A stretch of 64,000 nt of DNA from Pigmentibacter sp. JX0631 (GTDB lineage Bacteria; Bdellovibrionota_B; Oligoflexia; Silvanigrellales; Silvanigrellaceae). Below, piece after piece: positions 8,945 to 18,280 of this stretch (position 1 is its first letter; each line of letters starts with the position of its first letter). Made by a program: the position numbers and the translations under genes. A model generated the notes under the pieces. That model was given only the letters and a program-made list of their open reading frames with translations, was not told the origin of the DNA and did no database searches. The stretch is taken from the NCBI RefSeq assembly GCF_029873255.1, contig NZ_CP123622.1, forward strand, positions 434,501 to 498,500. Direction: 5' to 3'.

Positions 8945-11368
8945 TTAAACAATAACTTTTATAGAACCATTTGCACCACGTTGTATATTTGTTGTGGAAT
9001 TTTTTTCCATATTCTGAAAATTATTTATTTTATTATTGCCAATATTAGCTACTTTTACATTTTTAAATTCATCACCCAAATAAGCTGAGTAATTATTCCC
9101 ATTATTATTCATAAATGAATTTGCTGAGTTTCCTGCAAAAGAATTTTGGTTTAAACTTTGCTGAAATGAAAATTCTTGCTGTTTATGATTACTGCTTTGT
9201 TGTTGGGAAAAATTCTGACTACTCATAGCGCCAAAAGTATTATGTACGGTCTTTGTTTCTAAAGAAGTTACCTTAAAATCTGTTAAAGAAATATTTTGAC
9301 TATCTAGTGCTTTTTTCAGAGAATCAGAGTTATTTTCTAATACTGTTTTTAAATTGCTATCTGAAGCTTTAATTTCCATCGAAACACTATTATCTTTTTT
9401 CATTTGAATATTTAATTCAATGGTTCCTAATTTTTCATCTTGAATTTGCACTTTTGCAACTCCACCACCTCTAGCTTGTAATTGGTTTGAAAGATCTATT
9501 GCCCTTCTTGTTGCAGATGAAATCAGAGGATTTGAAAAGTCTGAATTACTTTTATCTGAAACGACTATGGGAACATTTACTTGTGATGACATGGTTTTTT
9601 CAAAAACACTTGGCTTGTCATCTAATTTTATAGTTTCTTTATTTTGTTTAGATTCACCTGTATTTTGCTCAAAATCCGAAAACTGTAAAGATGCTTCTTG
9701 TTTATCAAATTTATTTACTAATGGTTGTATTTTTTGTTTCTCCATTAGAGGTATAATATCTTCCATTTTATTAATTTTTAATGCATTTTTTTTGTCCAAA
9801 TTTTCAACAAAAACTTTTTGACTCCCCATTATATTTACAGGTTCATCATTTTTTTTACTTTCCTCTCCTTTATTTATAATCATATTTAATTTACTTATAT
9901 TTTCAATATTTTCTAATTTATCTATTTTTATAGGATAAATTTTTGCTTTCTCAGGAACATCTCGAAATGGTATATCTAAATTATTATTACTAAATTCTTC
10001 AATAATATTGTCTTCTTTTGGAGAATTAAATGAATCAAAACTTAGCAATTTTTTAATTCCATCTAGTAAAGAATTTTTTTCAATTATTTTTGATGGAATT
10101 TCCTTAATTTTATCATTAAAAATTTCATTACTAGAAAAATTTTTCACGAAAACAGGTAGAGAAAATGTTTCATTTTTTTCATTCTTAAAAGCAGTTGGCT
10201 TATTTTCTGAAGTATTTTCACTATTGATAAATTCAATTTTATTTCCATCTATTAAAAATGAATTTTTGTCATTGTTTTTCGTCAAAATTGTTCCTAGAAA
10301 AATTTTCTCACCATTTTCATCTTTACTTCCAATATTTTTTTCACTCTTTAATATAAAAAATCCTTCCACTATATTTTTTTTGTCATTTTTAAATGGCAGT
10401 AACTCAATCCCATTCTCAAGTTTGATTAGATCATTTTTATACTCTTCTTTAATTTGAATTTTTGTATCAAATTGTTCAGGAATTTTTTCTTTTTCAATTG
10501 GAGCTAAATTACTACTAAATTCTATTTGAATATTTTTCGGAATTAATTGTTCATTATTACTAAGTAAAACATTATTTGGGAAATTTTTCTCCATTTCTTT
10601 CATACTATTTAAAGATAATAAATTTTTTATCTCCATAGTTTTTAAATTATCAAAATTATTATTTAAAATTTGATTATTTCCGATATTAAAAATATTTTTT
10701 AAGACTTCATTTTTATTACTACTTAATTCTTGAAAATTAATTTTATTATCGAATAAATTATTCTTAAATTTTCCATTTTCGTCAGGAAAATTTAATTGCA
10801 TATTGTTTTGATTTAAATCCATTATTTTTGGCTCAAAATAATCTGCATAGGGTATATAAATACTACTAAAATCAAAGTTTTTATTATTTTTCTCATTCAA
10901 TTCATTACTTATCTTATTATTTAATTGCAAAAAAGTAGGATTATTTTTTTGGTTTTCTAAGATACTATCTCCTTTTTGATTATCTAAAAAAAGATCCTCC
11001 CTAGAATTACTTTGAATTTGAGTTGGGATATTTAGAAAGTTATTTAGTAAGTAATTTGGTTCAAAGTCTTTAACAACACTATTTTTCTTACTTTCTTTAC
11101 TAGAATGCTCGAAAGAGTTTGGTTCACTATCATTTTCTATTTTTTTATTGTTCAATAATTTTTGAAAAGATGTTTCTTTTTCATGTTCTACAGGAAGGGA
11201 TTCTTTAGCAAACTTATTGGTATCTTTTGCAAACCTATTTGTTTCTTTTGAGTTTTTCGCGGAGTCATACTTTGTTCCAGTAGAAAAATTATCCTCAATT
11301 TCATTTTTGGGACTGTTTGTTGCCCCGAAAGTAATGAGTTGGGTAGATTTGGGAGTATTTTGGATCAT
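8945..11368 (-). CDS. fliK: Flagellar hook-length control protein FliK
   Basis: FliK measures the hook and switches the export apparatus from hook to filament substrates. The 807-aa protein is assigned by its C-terminal Flg_hook domain (about 640-735: GVAKVQIQDEKLGTIELNIQ, then the SLKKALDSQNISLTDFKV region) and by sitting directly before flgD and flgE. The first ~600 residues are Asn/Lys/Glu/Ser-rich and have no clear fold, as in other FliK proteins, but longer than the ~400 aa of enteric FliK. A long disordered ruler is expected to set hook length. The ATG at 11368 has GAGG just upstream. It is probably the first gene of the hook operon. Confidence 0.88.
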   Translation of the reverse strand: MIQNTPKSTQLITFGATNSPKNEIEDNFSTGTKYDSAKNSKETNRFAKDTNKFAKESLPVEHEKETSFQKLLNNKKIENDSEPNSFEHSSKESKKNSVVKDFEPNYLLNNFLNIPTQIQSNSREDLFLDNQKGDSILENQKNNPTFLQLNNKISNELNEKNNKNFDFSSIYIPYADYFEPKIMDLNQNNMQLNFPDENGKFKNNLFDNKINFQELSSNKNEVLKNIFNIGNNQILNNNFDNLKTMEIKNLLSLNSMKEMEKNFPNNVLLSNNEQLIPKNIQIEFSSNLAPIEKEKIPEQFDTKIQIKEEYKNDLIKLENGIELLPFKNDKKNIVEGFFILKSEKNIGSKDENGEKIFLGTILTKNNDKNSFLIDGNKIEFINSENTSENKPTAFKNEKNETFSLPVFVKNFSSNEIFNDKIKEIPSKIIEKNSLLDGIKKLLSFDSFNSPKEDNIIEEFSNNNLDIPFRDVPEKAKIYPIKIDKLENIENISKLNMIINKGEESKKNDEPVNIMGSQKVFVENLDKKNALKINKMEDIIPLMEKQKIQPLVNKFDKQEASLQFSDFEQNTGESKQNKETIKLDDKPSVFEKTMSSQVNVPIVVSDKSNSDFSNPLISSATRRAIDLSNQLQARGGGVAKVQIQDEKLGTIELNIQMKKDNSVSMEIKASDSNLKTVLENNSDSLKKALDSQNISLTDFKVTSLETKTVHNTFGAMSSQNFSQQQSSNHKQQEFSFQQSLNQNSFAGNSANSFMNNNGNNYSAYLGDEFKNVKVANIGNNKINNFQNMEKNSTTNIQRGANGSIKVIV

Positions 11369-11770
11369 ATCCTCTTCCCTCTTTTTAAAACTTTATCTTC
11401 ATGATTTAAAGTAGCGAAGAATTCCAAAAAACTTTAGTCCCGAACTTGCCGTTTAAAAAAGTTGTGGCTTAGGTAAGAAGCAATGGAAATGTCAGAGCTT
11501 TTTTGGGCAAAATAGACCAATCCAATTCCTTCTTATTTTTTTTATTCAGTAATTTCAATATATTAATAAATATTCGTTTTTTTTCCTGGATTTTAATTCC
11601 TAGTATTTTTTCCCCTACCTGCTAGGATTTCTAAGAAAAAAAAGGATTGACTTTGACACCAAGCTTTTTTATTGTCACCCACTTGCCAAAGGCAGTGATG
11701 TGAGCCAACTTTACGCCAAATAAAGCGGCTCTTTTAAGAACAAACGGCTACATACTAGGAAAGGTTTCGT
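11369..11770. other. Divergent intergenic region, fliK / rpsL
   Basis: About 400 AT-rich bases separate the minus-strand hook operon from plus-strand rpsL. I see no reading frame with a plausible start and no tRNA. The rpsL-proximal part holds the promoter listed at 11647-11675. I could not identify a sigma-28 or sigma-54 site for fliK. Confidence 0.6.
11647..11675 (+). promoter_or_regulatory. Putative sigma-70 promoter of rpsL-rpsG
   Basis: TTGACT at 11647-11652 and TATTGT at 11670-11675 are separated by exactly 17 bases, about 95 bases before the rpsL start. The -35 box matches five of six consensus bases and the -10 box four of six. A ~90-base leader would follow. This is a sequence match only. 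Confidence 0.5.
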
Positions 11771-12184
11771 ATGCCAACCATTAACCAGCTTGTTGCTAGC
11801 GGTCGTAAGCCAAATCCTTACCGCAGCAAATCTCCAGCACTTAAAGAGTGCCCACAACGTCGTGGCGTTTGTACACGCGTTTACACTACTACACCTAAAA
11901 AGCCGAACTCTGCGATTCGTAAAGTTGCAAAGGTACGCTTAACTACTGGTATCGAAGTTATTTCGTATATCCCTGGTGAAGGTCACAACCTTCAAGAGCA
12001 CTCTGTTGTTCTTGTTCGTGGTGGTCGTGTAAAAGACTTACCTGGTGTTCGTTATCACATTGTACGCGGAGCTCTTGACACTACTGGTGTTGCAAAGCGT
12101 CGTCAATCTCGTTCTCTTTATGGCGCAAAACGTCCTAAAGGTGGTGCTGCAGCTGCAGAACCAGCAAAAAAAGGTAAGAAATAA
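11771..12184 (+). CDS. rpsL: 30S ribosomal protein S12
   Basis: S12 helps control decoding accuracy in the ribosomal A site. The sequence is unmistakable: [18 protein letters not shown] holds the lysine that binds streptomycin in sensitive ribosomes, and [14 protein letters not shown] holds the second such lysine and the Asp modified by RimO in many bacteria. Both lysines are the wild-type, drug-sensitive kind. The protein is 137 aa, with a ~13-residue Ala/Lys-rich tail beyond the usual 124. Shine-Dalgarno AAAGG precedes the ATG. It is followed by rpsG. Confidence 0.98.
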   Translation: MPTINQLVASGRKPNPYRSKSPALKECPQRRGVCTRVYTTTPKKPNSAIRKVAKVRLTTGIEVISYIPGEGHNLQEHSVVLVRGGRVKDLPGVRYHIVRGALDTTGVAKRRQSRSLYGAKRPKGGAAAAEPAKKGKK

Positions 12185-12338
12185 TTAAGTAATTTTATTA
12201 CTTAAAAAAGGAGAGATCCCCTACTCCCTGCCTGCAATAGGGCAAACTTAGCGGACAGAGACTTGGCAAAATGAATTGCAAGTTTTTGAGTAAAGGTTTT
12301 TGAAACTTTGAAGTTTCTCTTATTAAAAAGGAATCTAA

Positions 12339-12815
<477 letters not shown>

Positions 12816-12857
12816 TTTTAACATTCTGCGTCAGTTTGTTTTTACATCTTTTTTTGG

Positions 12858-12892
12858 CAAAAAGGCTCACAAATTTTTTGTGAGCCTTTTTT
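12858..12892 (+). terminator. Rho-independent terminator after rpsG
   Basis: A long stem (AAAAGGCTCACAAA pairing with TTTGTGAGCCTTTT, three-base loop) ends in a T tract. It ends the rpsL-rpsG transcript and shows that fusA/tuf are not co-transcribed here. Confidence 0.93.
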
Positions 12893-12946
12893 ATTTAAAT
12901 AAATTCTATTAAAATGAAAAGGCTTGATCATAAATGGGAGAATTGC

Positions 12947-13720
12947 ATGAAATTAAAAAATTTATGTTTTCTTATTCTTTTACTATTATCCCAACTAAGC
13001 TTTGCTGAAGAAAAAAAGAATTTTGGAAAGATATACGCTCGTGCTGATCTCTGGTGCCCCTTTAACTGTAAACATAATGATGAAAATCCTGGATATCTCG
13101 TAGAAATATTGCAAAAAGCATTTGGAAAAGAAAATATAAAATATGAAACAATGAATTGGGCCAGAGCAATAAGTGAAACAAGAAGTGGAACTTACGATCT
13201 TATTATAGCTGCATCAAAAGATGATGCTCCTGACTTTCCATTATCAATTCAAATAGGAAAAAGCAGAAACTGTTTTTTTGCTCTTGAAAAGAGAAATATA
13301 AAGTTTGTTGATTTAAAATCCCTAGAAAAATTAAAATTAGGTGTTGCAAAAGATTATTCTTATTACAAAGAGTTAGATGAATATATTGCCAAAAATAAAG
13401 AAAATGAAAATAAAATTAATGAATCATTTGGTGATATTGTATTAGAAAAATTTATCACTAAATTAACACAACAAGAAATTGATGCTTTTGTTGAAGATCC
13501 CGTAGTGGTCAAATATTTTTTAAAACAAAATCAAGATATCACTGTACAGATAAAAACAATTGGTTGCGGAAACACCACTGATCTTTATTTTGGATTTGCT
13601 CCGAACAAAAAAGAATCAACAGAAAGAATTTTGCAAGTTAATAAAACAGTAAAAGAAATGATAAAAAGTGGAGAAATGGAAAAATTAGTAAAAAAATATG
13701 GGATTTTAAAGTGGTATTAA
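12947..13720 (+). CDS. Periplasmic solute-binding protein, family 3-like
   Basis: A 257-aa protein with a clear signal peptide (basic start, then a leucine-rich core, cleavage near SFAEE at about 20-22). The mature part resembles family 3 extracellular solute-binding proteins: an early AGN-like strand, NWARAISETRSGTYDLIIAA and a two-lobe layout with a C-terminal NKTVKEMIKSGEMEKLVKKYG helix. Such proteins bind amino acids or similar small molecules, but no ABC permease or ATPase is adjacent, so the partner is unknown. The start at 12947 was chosen over an upstream ATG at 12914 because GGGAG lies six bases before it and because it begins the signal peptide. Confidence 0.85.
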   Translation: MKLKNLCFLILLLLSQLSFAEEKKNFGKIYARADLWCPFNCKHNDENPGYLVEILQKAFGKENIKYETMNWARAISETRSGTYDLIIAASKDDAPDFPLSIQIGKSRNCFFALEKRNIKFVDLKSLEKLKLGVAKDYSYYKELDEYIAKNKENENKINESFGDIVLEKFITKLTQQEIDAFVEDPVVVKYFLKQNQDITVQIKTIGCGNTTDLYFGFAPNKKESTERILQVNKTVKEMIKSGEMEKLVKKYGILKWY

Positions 13721-13749
13721 GTTGCAATAGTTATGAAATTACAAAGAAA

Positions 13750-13778
13750 AAGTTGAAGATAAAAAATATCTTCAACTT
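13750..13778. terminator. Bidirectional terminator hairpin
   Basis: AAGTTGAAGATA at 13750-13761 pairs perfectly with TATCTTCAACTT at 13767-13778 (12-bp stem, five-base A-rich loop). It sits between the convergent solute-binding protein gene and brnQ. T-rich sequence follows only weakly on either strand, so it may act as a barrier or a processing site. Confidence 0.65.
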
Positions 13779-13784
13779 AAAATT

Positions 13785-14939
13785 TTATGCCGCTTCTTTT
13801 TGACTTTCATCTTTCAGTTTTTGTTTATAGTTTTTCACTAAACTTACAACAATATTAACTATAGCAAGGACAATAATTACTGGATAAAAGAATTCCAATA
13901 TAGGTGCCATAAATGCCATAATTCCAGTAAAATCTGTTAATGCTATTACATACGTAACAGCTAGACATAAAAGAAGCGTAAGCGTTCTTCTTCCATTTAA
14001 TGGTTTGATCTTACTTTTCAAAAAATCTACTGAAACTGACGTAAGAGCAACAGCAGTTGTTAAGCATGAAACAACTAAAGTAAAAGAAATTAAATAATCA
14101 GAGGCCTCACCTAATGCTATTCGTGCAATATTAGGTAATATTTGAGGGCCTGGCAAATGCGAAACTTGACTAGAATAGGCAGCCCCTAAATAAACAAGCG
14201 CTATATAAACTAACATTAAAAGAAACATTCCCAAAGACATGGCAAGTAAAGTTGATTTATAAGGAATTTTATCGCTGTTTTCTGGTTTAAAGTAATAAAC
14301 TAAGCTCACACCAAAGAAAATAGCAGCCATTAAGTCCATAGTATTGTAACCTTCAAAAAACCCTGCTTTGAAGGCATTTAAAGGAGTTGTTTGACTTGTT
14401 GCTATTAAAACTTCACTCGATGAAGTAGCAAAGTATAAAGAGCCCCCAATCACTAAGGCCAAAGCTCCTAGCTTAAAAGGAGTAAAATATTTCCCAATAA
14501 TATCAACAATTTTTCTATCACTAATGGTAGCTAATAATATTACCCCAACGCAACACAAAGCAAAAATCCAAAGGGGAGTGCTTGGAGCAAAGGATTGCCA
14601 AGCTCCGTATCCCACTGTAATGCAACGCGGAACAACACCAAATGGGCCAATCAACAAAAGAATCAGAAAAGGTAAAATCCATGCACCTTTTTTGCCAAAC
14701 CATCTAAAAAAGGCATCTTGTGAGCCTTTTAAAAAAGTTAAAGCGACCAAACCAAGCAAAGGAACCACGACACCGGTAATGGATAAGCCCACAGCTGAAA
14801 AAATCCAGTTGGATTGTGTGTCACTACCCATTTTTAAAGGAAATACAAGATTTCCTGAGCCGAAAAACATAGCAAAAGCGGCAAAACCAGCTATTAATAC
14901 CTTCCATGTCGGAACGGTGGCGGTCCCCTGATTTAACAT
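13785..14939 (-). CDS. brnQ: Branched-chain amino acid transporter, BrnQ/LIVCS family
   Basis: BrnQ carriers import leucine, isoleucine and valine with Na+ or H+. The N-terminal family signature is visible (AGFAAFAMFFGSGNLVFPLKMG) and about 11-12 hydrophobic segments follow across 384 aa. That is somewhat shorter than the ~430-440 aa of enteric BrnQ, with the loss mainly at the C-terminal end. A strong Shine-Dalgarno (AAGGAG) lies ten bases before the ATG. The gene stands alone; the neighbouring solute-binding protein is convergent and not part of the same unit. Confidence 0.92.
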   Translation of the reverse strand: MLNQGTATVPTWKVLIAGFAAFAMFFGSGNLVFPLKMGSDTQSNWIFSAVGLSITGVVVPLLGLVALTFLKGSQDAFFRWFGKKGAWILPFLILLLIGPFGVVPRCITVGYGAWQSFAPSTPLWIFALCCVGVILLATISDRKIVDIIGKYFTPFKLGALALVIGGSLYFATSSSEVLIATSQTTPLNAFKAGFFEGYNTMDLMAAIFFGVSLVYYFKPENSDKIPYKSTLLAMSLGMFLLMLVYIALVYLGAAYSSQVSHLPGPQILPNIARIALGEASDYLISFTLVVSCLTTAVALTSVSVDFLKSKIKPLNGRRTLTLLLCLAVTYVIALTDFTGIMAFMAPILEFFYPVIIVLAIVNIVVSLVKNYKQKLKDESQKEAA

Positions 14940-15080
14940 AAAGTATGAGCTCCTTAGATTGGACGACTAATCAAAACAGAAGATGATAAAACCTTGTTAA
15001 ACAATAAAAGTCAACAAATAATATAATGAACTTTATATTAAGCAATAAATTATTTAATAATTTTAATAATTTGATTTTAA

Positions 15081-15920
15081 TTAACTGTTACTTATAAATT
15101 TTAGCAATAATTCATTAAATTTTTTCGGATATTCGAATTGTGGCAAATGTCCGCAGGAATCAAAAATTGATAATTGAGAATTTTTTATTAATTTATGAGC
15201 TTTTATAGCATGACTAACATAAATTATAATATCATTTTTACCCCAAATGATTAAAACAGGAGCCCTTATTTTTTCTGCGTCTTTCGCAATACTTCGTACA
15301 ATTCTTCTTCTAAAACCAAAAATATTGATAGCTGCTCGACAAACATTTAAAAGGGTTTTGCCCATTTCAGGGTGTAATGAATAAGTATATAATTTATTTG
15401 CAAGTCCACTTAAATCTAAATTTTGATGGTATACATTTCTTCTTAAGGCACTGAAAAGACCTCTTTTATTTGGCCGAATAAAGAACTCACCCACAAAAGG
15501 CAAAGAGAAAATTCTGAAATGGATTGGAATTTTTCTTGAAAATCCAGCGCTTGAAATTAAAGTCAAGGAATGAACTTTATCTGGATTTAACTCGCAAAAT
15601 CGTGTGGCAATGAGTCCACCCATAGAGTGCCCTACAAGATGAACTTTATCTATGCCTAGTGCAATTAAAAAATCAGAAACAAATTGCGGATAAACCTCTA
15701 CTTTTTGTTTCTTTTTAGGTTTATCAGTCAGTCCAAAACCTAATAAATCAAGTGCAACTACAGTATAATGCTTTGATAATTCAGAAATATTATGTTCCCA
15801 AATCTCTATTGAAAAAGCAAAACCATGCAAAAGTAATAAAACAGTCTTTTCTTCACCAATTTTCCAATACCTTGTATTATAGCCGTTAATAAGAATATAA
15901 CGATCATTCATGGTACTCAT
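15081..15920 (-). CDS. Alpha/beta hydrolase
   Basis: A 279-aa alpha/beta-hydrolase with the full catalytic set: oxyanion region LLLLHGFAF (about 28-36), nucleophile elbow GHSMGG with S99, acid in IIWGKNDIII and histidine in CGHLPQFE near the end. Many such enzymes cleave esters, lactones or C-C bonds, and the substrate cannot be inferred. No signal peptide is seen. The ATG at 15918-15920 has GGGGAG five bases upstream. It is followed by an AT-rich gap before brnQ and preceded by the HNH gene on the same strand. Confidence 0.9.
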   Translation of the reverse strand: MSTMNDRYILINGYNTRYWKIGEEKTVLLLLHGFAFSIEIWEHNISELSKHYTVVALDLLGFGLTDKPKKKQKVEVYPQFVSDFLIALGIDKVHLVGHSMGGLIATRFCELNPDKVHSLTLISSAGFSRKIPIHFRIFSLPFVGEFFIRPNKRGLFSALRRNVYHQNLDLSGLANKLYTYSLHPEMGKTLLNVCRAAINIFGFRRRIVRSIAKDAEKIRAPVLIIWGKNDIIIYVSHAIKAHKLIKNSQLSIFDSCGHLPQFEYPKKFNELLLKFISNS

Positions 15921-15986
15921 GTGACTCCCCTCAGCGAACTTTCAGGACCTTTGTCACAAAAGACTACATGAAATCTTCTTGAACTC

Positions 15987-16616
15987 CTAAACCTGGATAA
16001 GGTTGGCTTCGTTCTGATAAGGTGTATTTACGAATAAAGGTGAAGCATCAAATCCTAAGGCTAAAATTCTATCTGCCACGGATAAATCTAAATAAGGTAA
16101 CCATGCCTGAGGGGCATTTTTTGTAGTTATACCGTAACGCAAAGGAAACAAAGCTGTAGGATGCAACTGAGGTTTTGAAGGAGGTCTTTGTAACTTAATT
16201 CCCAGCTCCTCAATTGTCTTCGATCCTTTTTTCATATTACAAGTTTTACAAGCAGTAACTATATTTTCCCAAGTAGTTTTTCCGCCTTTGGCAGATGGTA
16301 ACAGATGATCAAGAGTTAAAGTGGAAGCTCCCCCTTGACTCATACAATATTGGCAACGAAAACCATCTCTTAAGTAAACATTCTGCCGAGAAAAACGGGG
16401 ACCATTTAAGCGTTTTGTTCTTGGGCGGCAACCATTCAATCGAACAATCCAAGGGACTTTCCAGGTTTTTGCAACACCTTGAATCTGTCTCTCTGAATCC
16501 ATGATAGAAGTAACACGCCCTGCATAAAGCAAAACAAAACCGAGTTCCATAGTTACAATCTTTACAGGTTCATATCTTGAATCAAGAACAAGCACTTTTC
16601 TTTCAAAACTGCCCAT
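15987..16616 (-). CDS. HNH endonuclease-fold protein
   Basis: A 209-aa protein with an HNH domain of the widespread stand-alone type. Metal-binding cysteines are C88/C91 (CQYC) and C123/C126 (CKTC), the core is LDHLLP (D103, H104) and the Asn is in WENIVTACKTC (N118). The N-terminal ~80 residues (VLVLDSRYEPVKIVTMELGFVLLYAGR) match the common HNH family found as a housekeeping single gene in many bacteria. It acts on nucleic acid, but the target is not known. Shine-Dalgarno AGGA precedes the ATG. There is no methylase or defence gene nearby, so I do not call it a restriction enzyme. Confidence 0.9.
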   Translation of the reverse strand: MGSFERKVLVLDSRYEPVKIVTMELGFVLLYAGRVTSIMDSERQIQGVAKTWKVPWIVRLNGCRPRTKRLNGPRFSRQNVYLRDGFRCQYCMSQGGASTLTLDHLLPSAKGGKTTWENIVTACKTCNMKKGSKTIEELGIKLQRPPSKPQLHPTALFPLRYGITTKNAPQAWLPYLDLSVADRILALGFDASPLFVNTPYQNEANLIQV

Positions 16617-16769
16617 AATACTTCCTGGTTACTGATAAATTCATCAGGCGCGCCACTTCCCAATCAATTATTTTATAAATTGATGACAAAACGTCTCATT
16701 ATGTTTTTCTGTTCTAACGAATATCTTATCGGTCGGAAAGTAACAAATCAATAGTGTTTCAGGTCAAAA

Positions 16770-17000
16770 TTATTTACTATGCGTAGGATCAGTCGTAGAT
16801 AAAATGATATAAAGTCCAGCAACTACTAAAAGTATTAAGAAAAAAACCACAAAGCCTAATAATATAGCTTTTCTCAGATCCTTTGATTGTTTTTTTTTGG
16901 TATAAATTTTCCAAAGTTGCTTAGTCTCATCGCCACTACTTAATGCAATTGGAGTTGTTTTATTTTCTGTGTGCAGCAATTTATTTTTATTATTTTCCAT
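16770..17000 (-). CDS. Small single-span membrane protein, unknown
   Basis: A 76-aa protein with a polar, lysine-rich N-terminal half and one strong transmembrane helix (AILLGFVVFFLILLVVAGLY). I chose the ATG at 17000 because GGAG lies nine bases upstream, inside the end of the dihydrouridine synthase gene. The two genes overlap by 11 bases, which implies translational coupling. An in-frame ATG at 17030 is further inside the upstream gene. The orientation is probably cytoplasmic N-terminus with a short outer tail (SDPTHSK-like end). No family recognised. Confidence 0.7.
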   Translation of the reverse strand: MENNKNKLLHTENKTTPIALSSGDETKQLWKIYTKKKQSKDLRKAILLGFVVFFLILLVVAGLYIILSTTDPTHSK

Positions 17001-18177
17001 CTTTTTTTTCTCCAGAATACATCCAATCAAATTCAGGCCAATGCCGAAGTAAAATAGTTTCTTCCTGAGTAAGGAAAAGACAGTTCAATTGTTGGTAAAA
17101 ATCGGAAAAAGAAGTTGTTCTTAGCAATTGAGGTTGCAAAAACGGTTCTCCTAAACCACTACGCAAAGAATTCCATATCATTTTGACCTTTGCAAAGCTC
17201 TGTCTGTCAATCACTATATCTTGTGGGGGAATAAATGATCCATAATATGCTATAACCAATTTTGCATAATATTGCTCCCAAGCAGAAAAATCATTGAAAC
17301 ATGTTTCAGAAAATAATCCGTTTTTTGCTTCTGATAAAAATCTTTCAGGATCCTTTTGAAAAAAATCTTGCATTACAGCATAACTAGCAAGAGCTAAACT
17401 CAATACTCCAAAAGTAACAGTAACTTTTTTTCCTGAACTTAACTCCTGAAATATCCAAGGATTACGCAACGCTCCTCGACCAATAATTAACTTTCTAACA
17501 TCATGACATTGTTGGTAAAAATTTTGAAAAGACTCAAGATCAAGAACGTCCCCAGATCCTACTACAGGAAAGGAACAAACTTTTGTAGATAAAGAAACAA
17601 GTTCCCAGCGCGAATGGGAAGTATATTTTTCCGCACGAGTTCTTGCATGCAAAGTAAGTTGAGCCAACCTCCGAGCAGCGATAACCTCTAGCAATTGAGG
17701 AAATTCTGAATGCTGATGAAAACCAGAGCGCATTTTTATACTAAAGCGATTAGCTCCAATTCTATCTTCTAATTCTTTAGTAAATTTATCAAAAATTTCA
17801 GGAGTTTGTAATAAGCTACTGCCAGCATGACTACCAACCACTTTCGGAGATGGACAACCGCAGTTGATATCAACAAAACTTGTAACTTGTAGCAGCGGTG
17901 AAGCAATTCTTTCTAAATCTTCTGGCGAATTTCCCATCAATTGCGGAATTAGAGAATAAGGAACAACGTCTTTTAGGTCAAAAATTTCTGCTGCATACGT
18001 TGAAGGTACGCGTTTCCAAGGGTAATCTTTAGTGACTCGCAAAAAAGGCGTCATAGCAAAGGCTGGGCGAGAAACTACTGAAAACCATAGTCTTGTCGCT
18101 ATGCAAGTCACACCTTCCATAGGAGCAAGTCCAATTTGGATATTTCTGTAGGTCGAATTTGTTAAATGGTTTGGCAC
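16990..18177 (-). CDS. tRNA-dihydrouridine synthase family protein
   Basis: Dus enzymes use FMN and NADPH to reduce uridine to dihydrouridine in tRNA. Seen here: the N-terminal FMN motif GLAPMEGVT, the catalytic cysteine region DINCGCPSP followed by GSSLLQ, LHARTR and VVGSGDV strands of the TIM barrel. The protein is 395 aa, longer than enteric DusA/B/C (~320), with extra sequence at the C-terminus. I chose the GTG at 18177 (AAGG seven bases before). A TTG further upstream at 18210 has no comparable site. Which Dus subgroup (A, B or C) I cannot tell, so I give no symbol. Confidence 0.87.
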   Translation of the reverse strand: MPNHLTNSTYRNIQIGLAPMEGVTCIATRLWFSVVSRPAFAMTPFLRVTKDYPWKRVPSTYAAEIFDLKDVVPYSLIPQLMGNSPEDLERIASPLLQVTSFVDINCGCPSPKVVGSHAGSSLLQTPEIFDKFTKELEDRIGANRFSIKMRSGFHQHSEFPQLLEVIAARRLAQLTLHARTRAEKYTSHSRWELVSLSTKVCSFPVVGSGDVLDLESFQNFYQQCHDVRKLIIGRGALRNPWIFQELSSGKKVTVTFGVLSLALASYAVMQDFFQKDPERFLSEAKNGLFSETCFNDFSAWEQYYAKLVIAYYGSFIPPQDIVIDRQSFAKVKMIWNSLRSGLGEPFLQPQLLRTTSFSDFYQQLNCLFLTQEETILLRHWPEFDWMYSGEKKDGK

Positions 18178-18280
18178 GTGTTTTCCTTTTTTGCTTACTT
18201 TCCAGCCCAAAGTGCTGCTCGAGAGTTTGTATATTTTAAATTAGATTTGGCTTCAACTAGAAAGAAACAGGCATAAACGT

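Noticed and set aside
10008-10457. 149-codon plus-strand frame opposite fliK
   Set aside because: Mirror of the Asn/Lys-rich fliK code, giving a Phe/Leu/Ser-rich nonsense protein.
14524-14931. 135-codon plus-strand frame opposite brnQ
   Set aside because: Antisense shadow of a strongly conserved transporter; no ribosome site and proline-rich random composition.
18171-18187. TTGGCACGTGTTTTCC resembling sigma-54 on the plus strand before the SDR gene
   Set aside because: The -12 GC is CC, and it lies inside the start region of the minus-strand Dus gene, so it is most likely chance.
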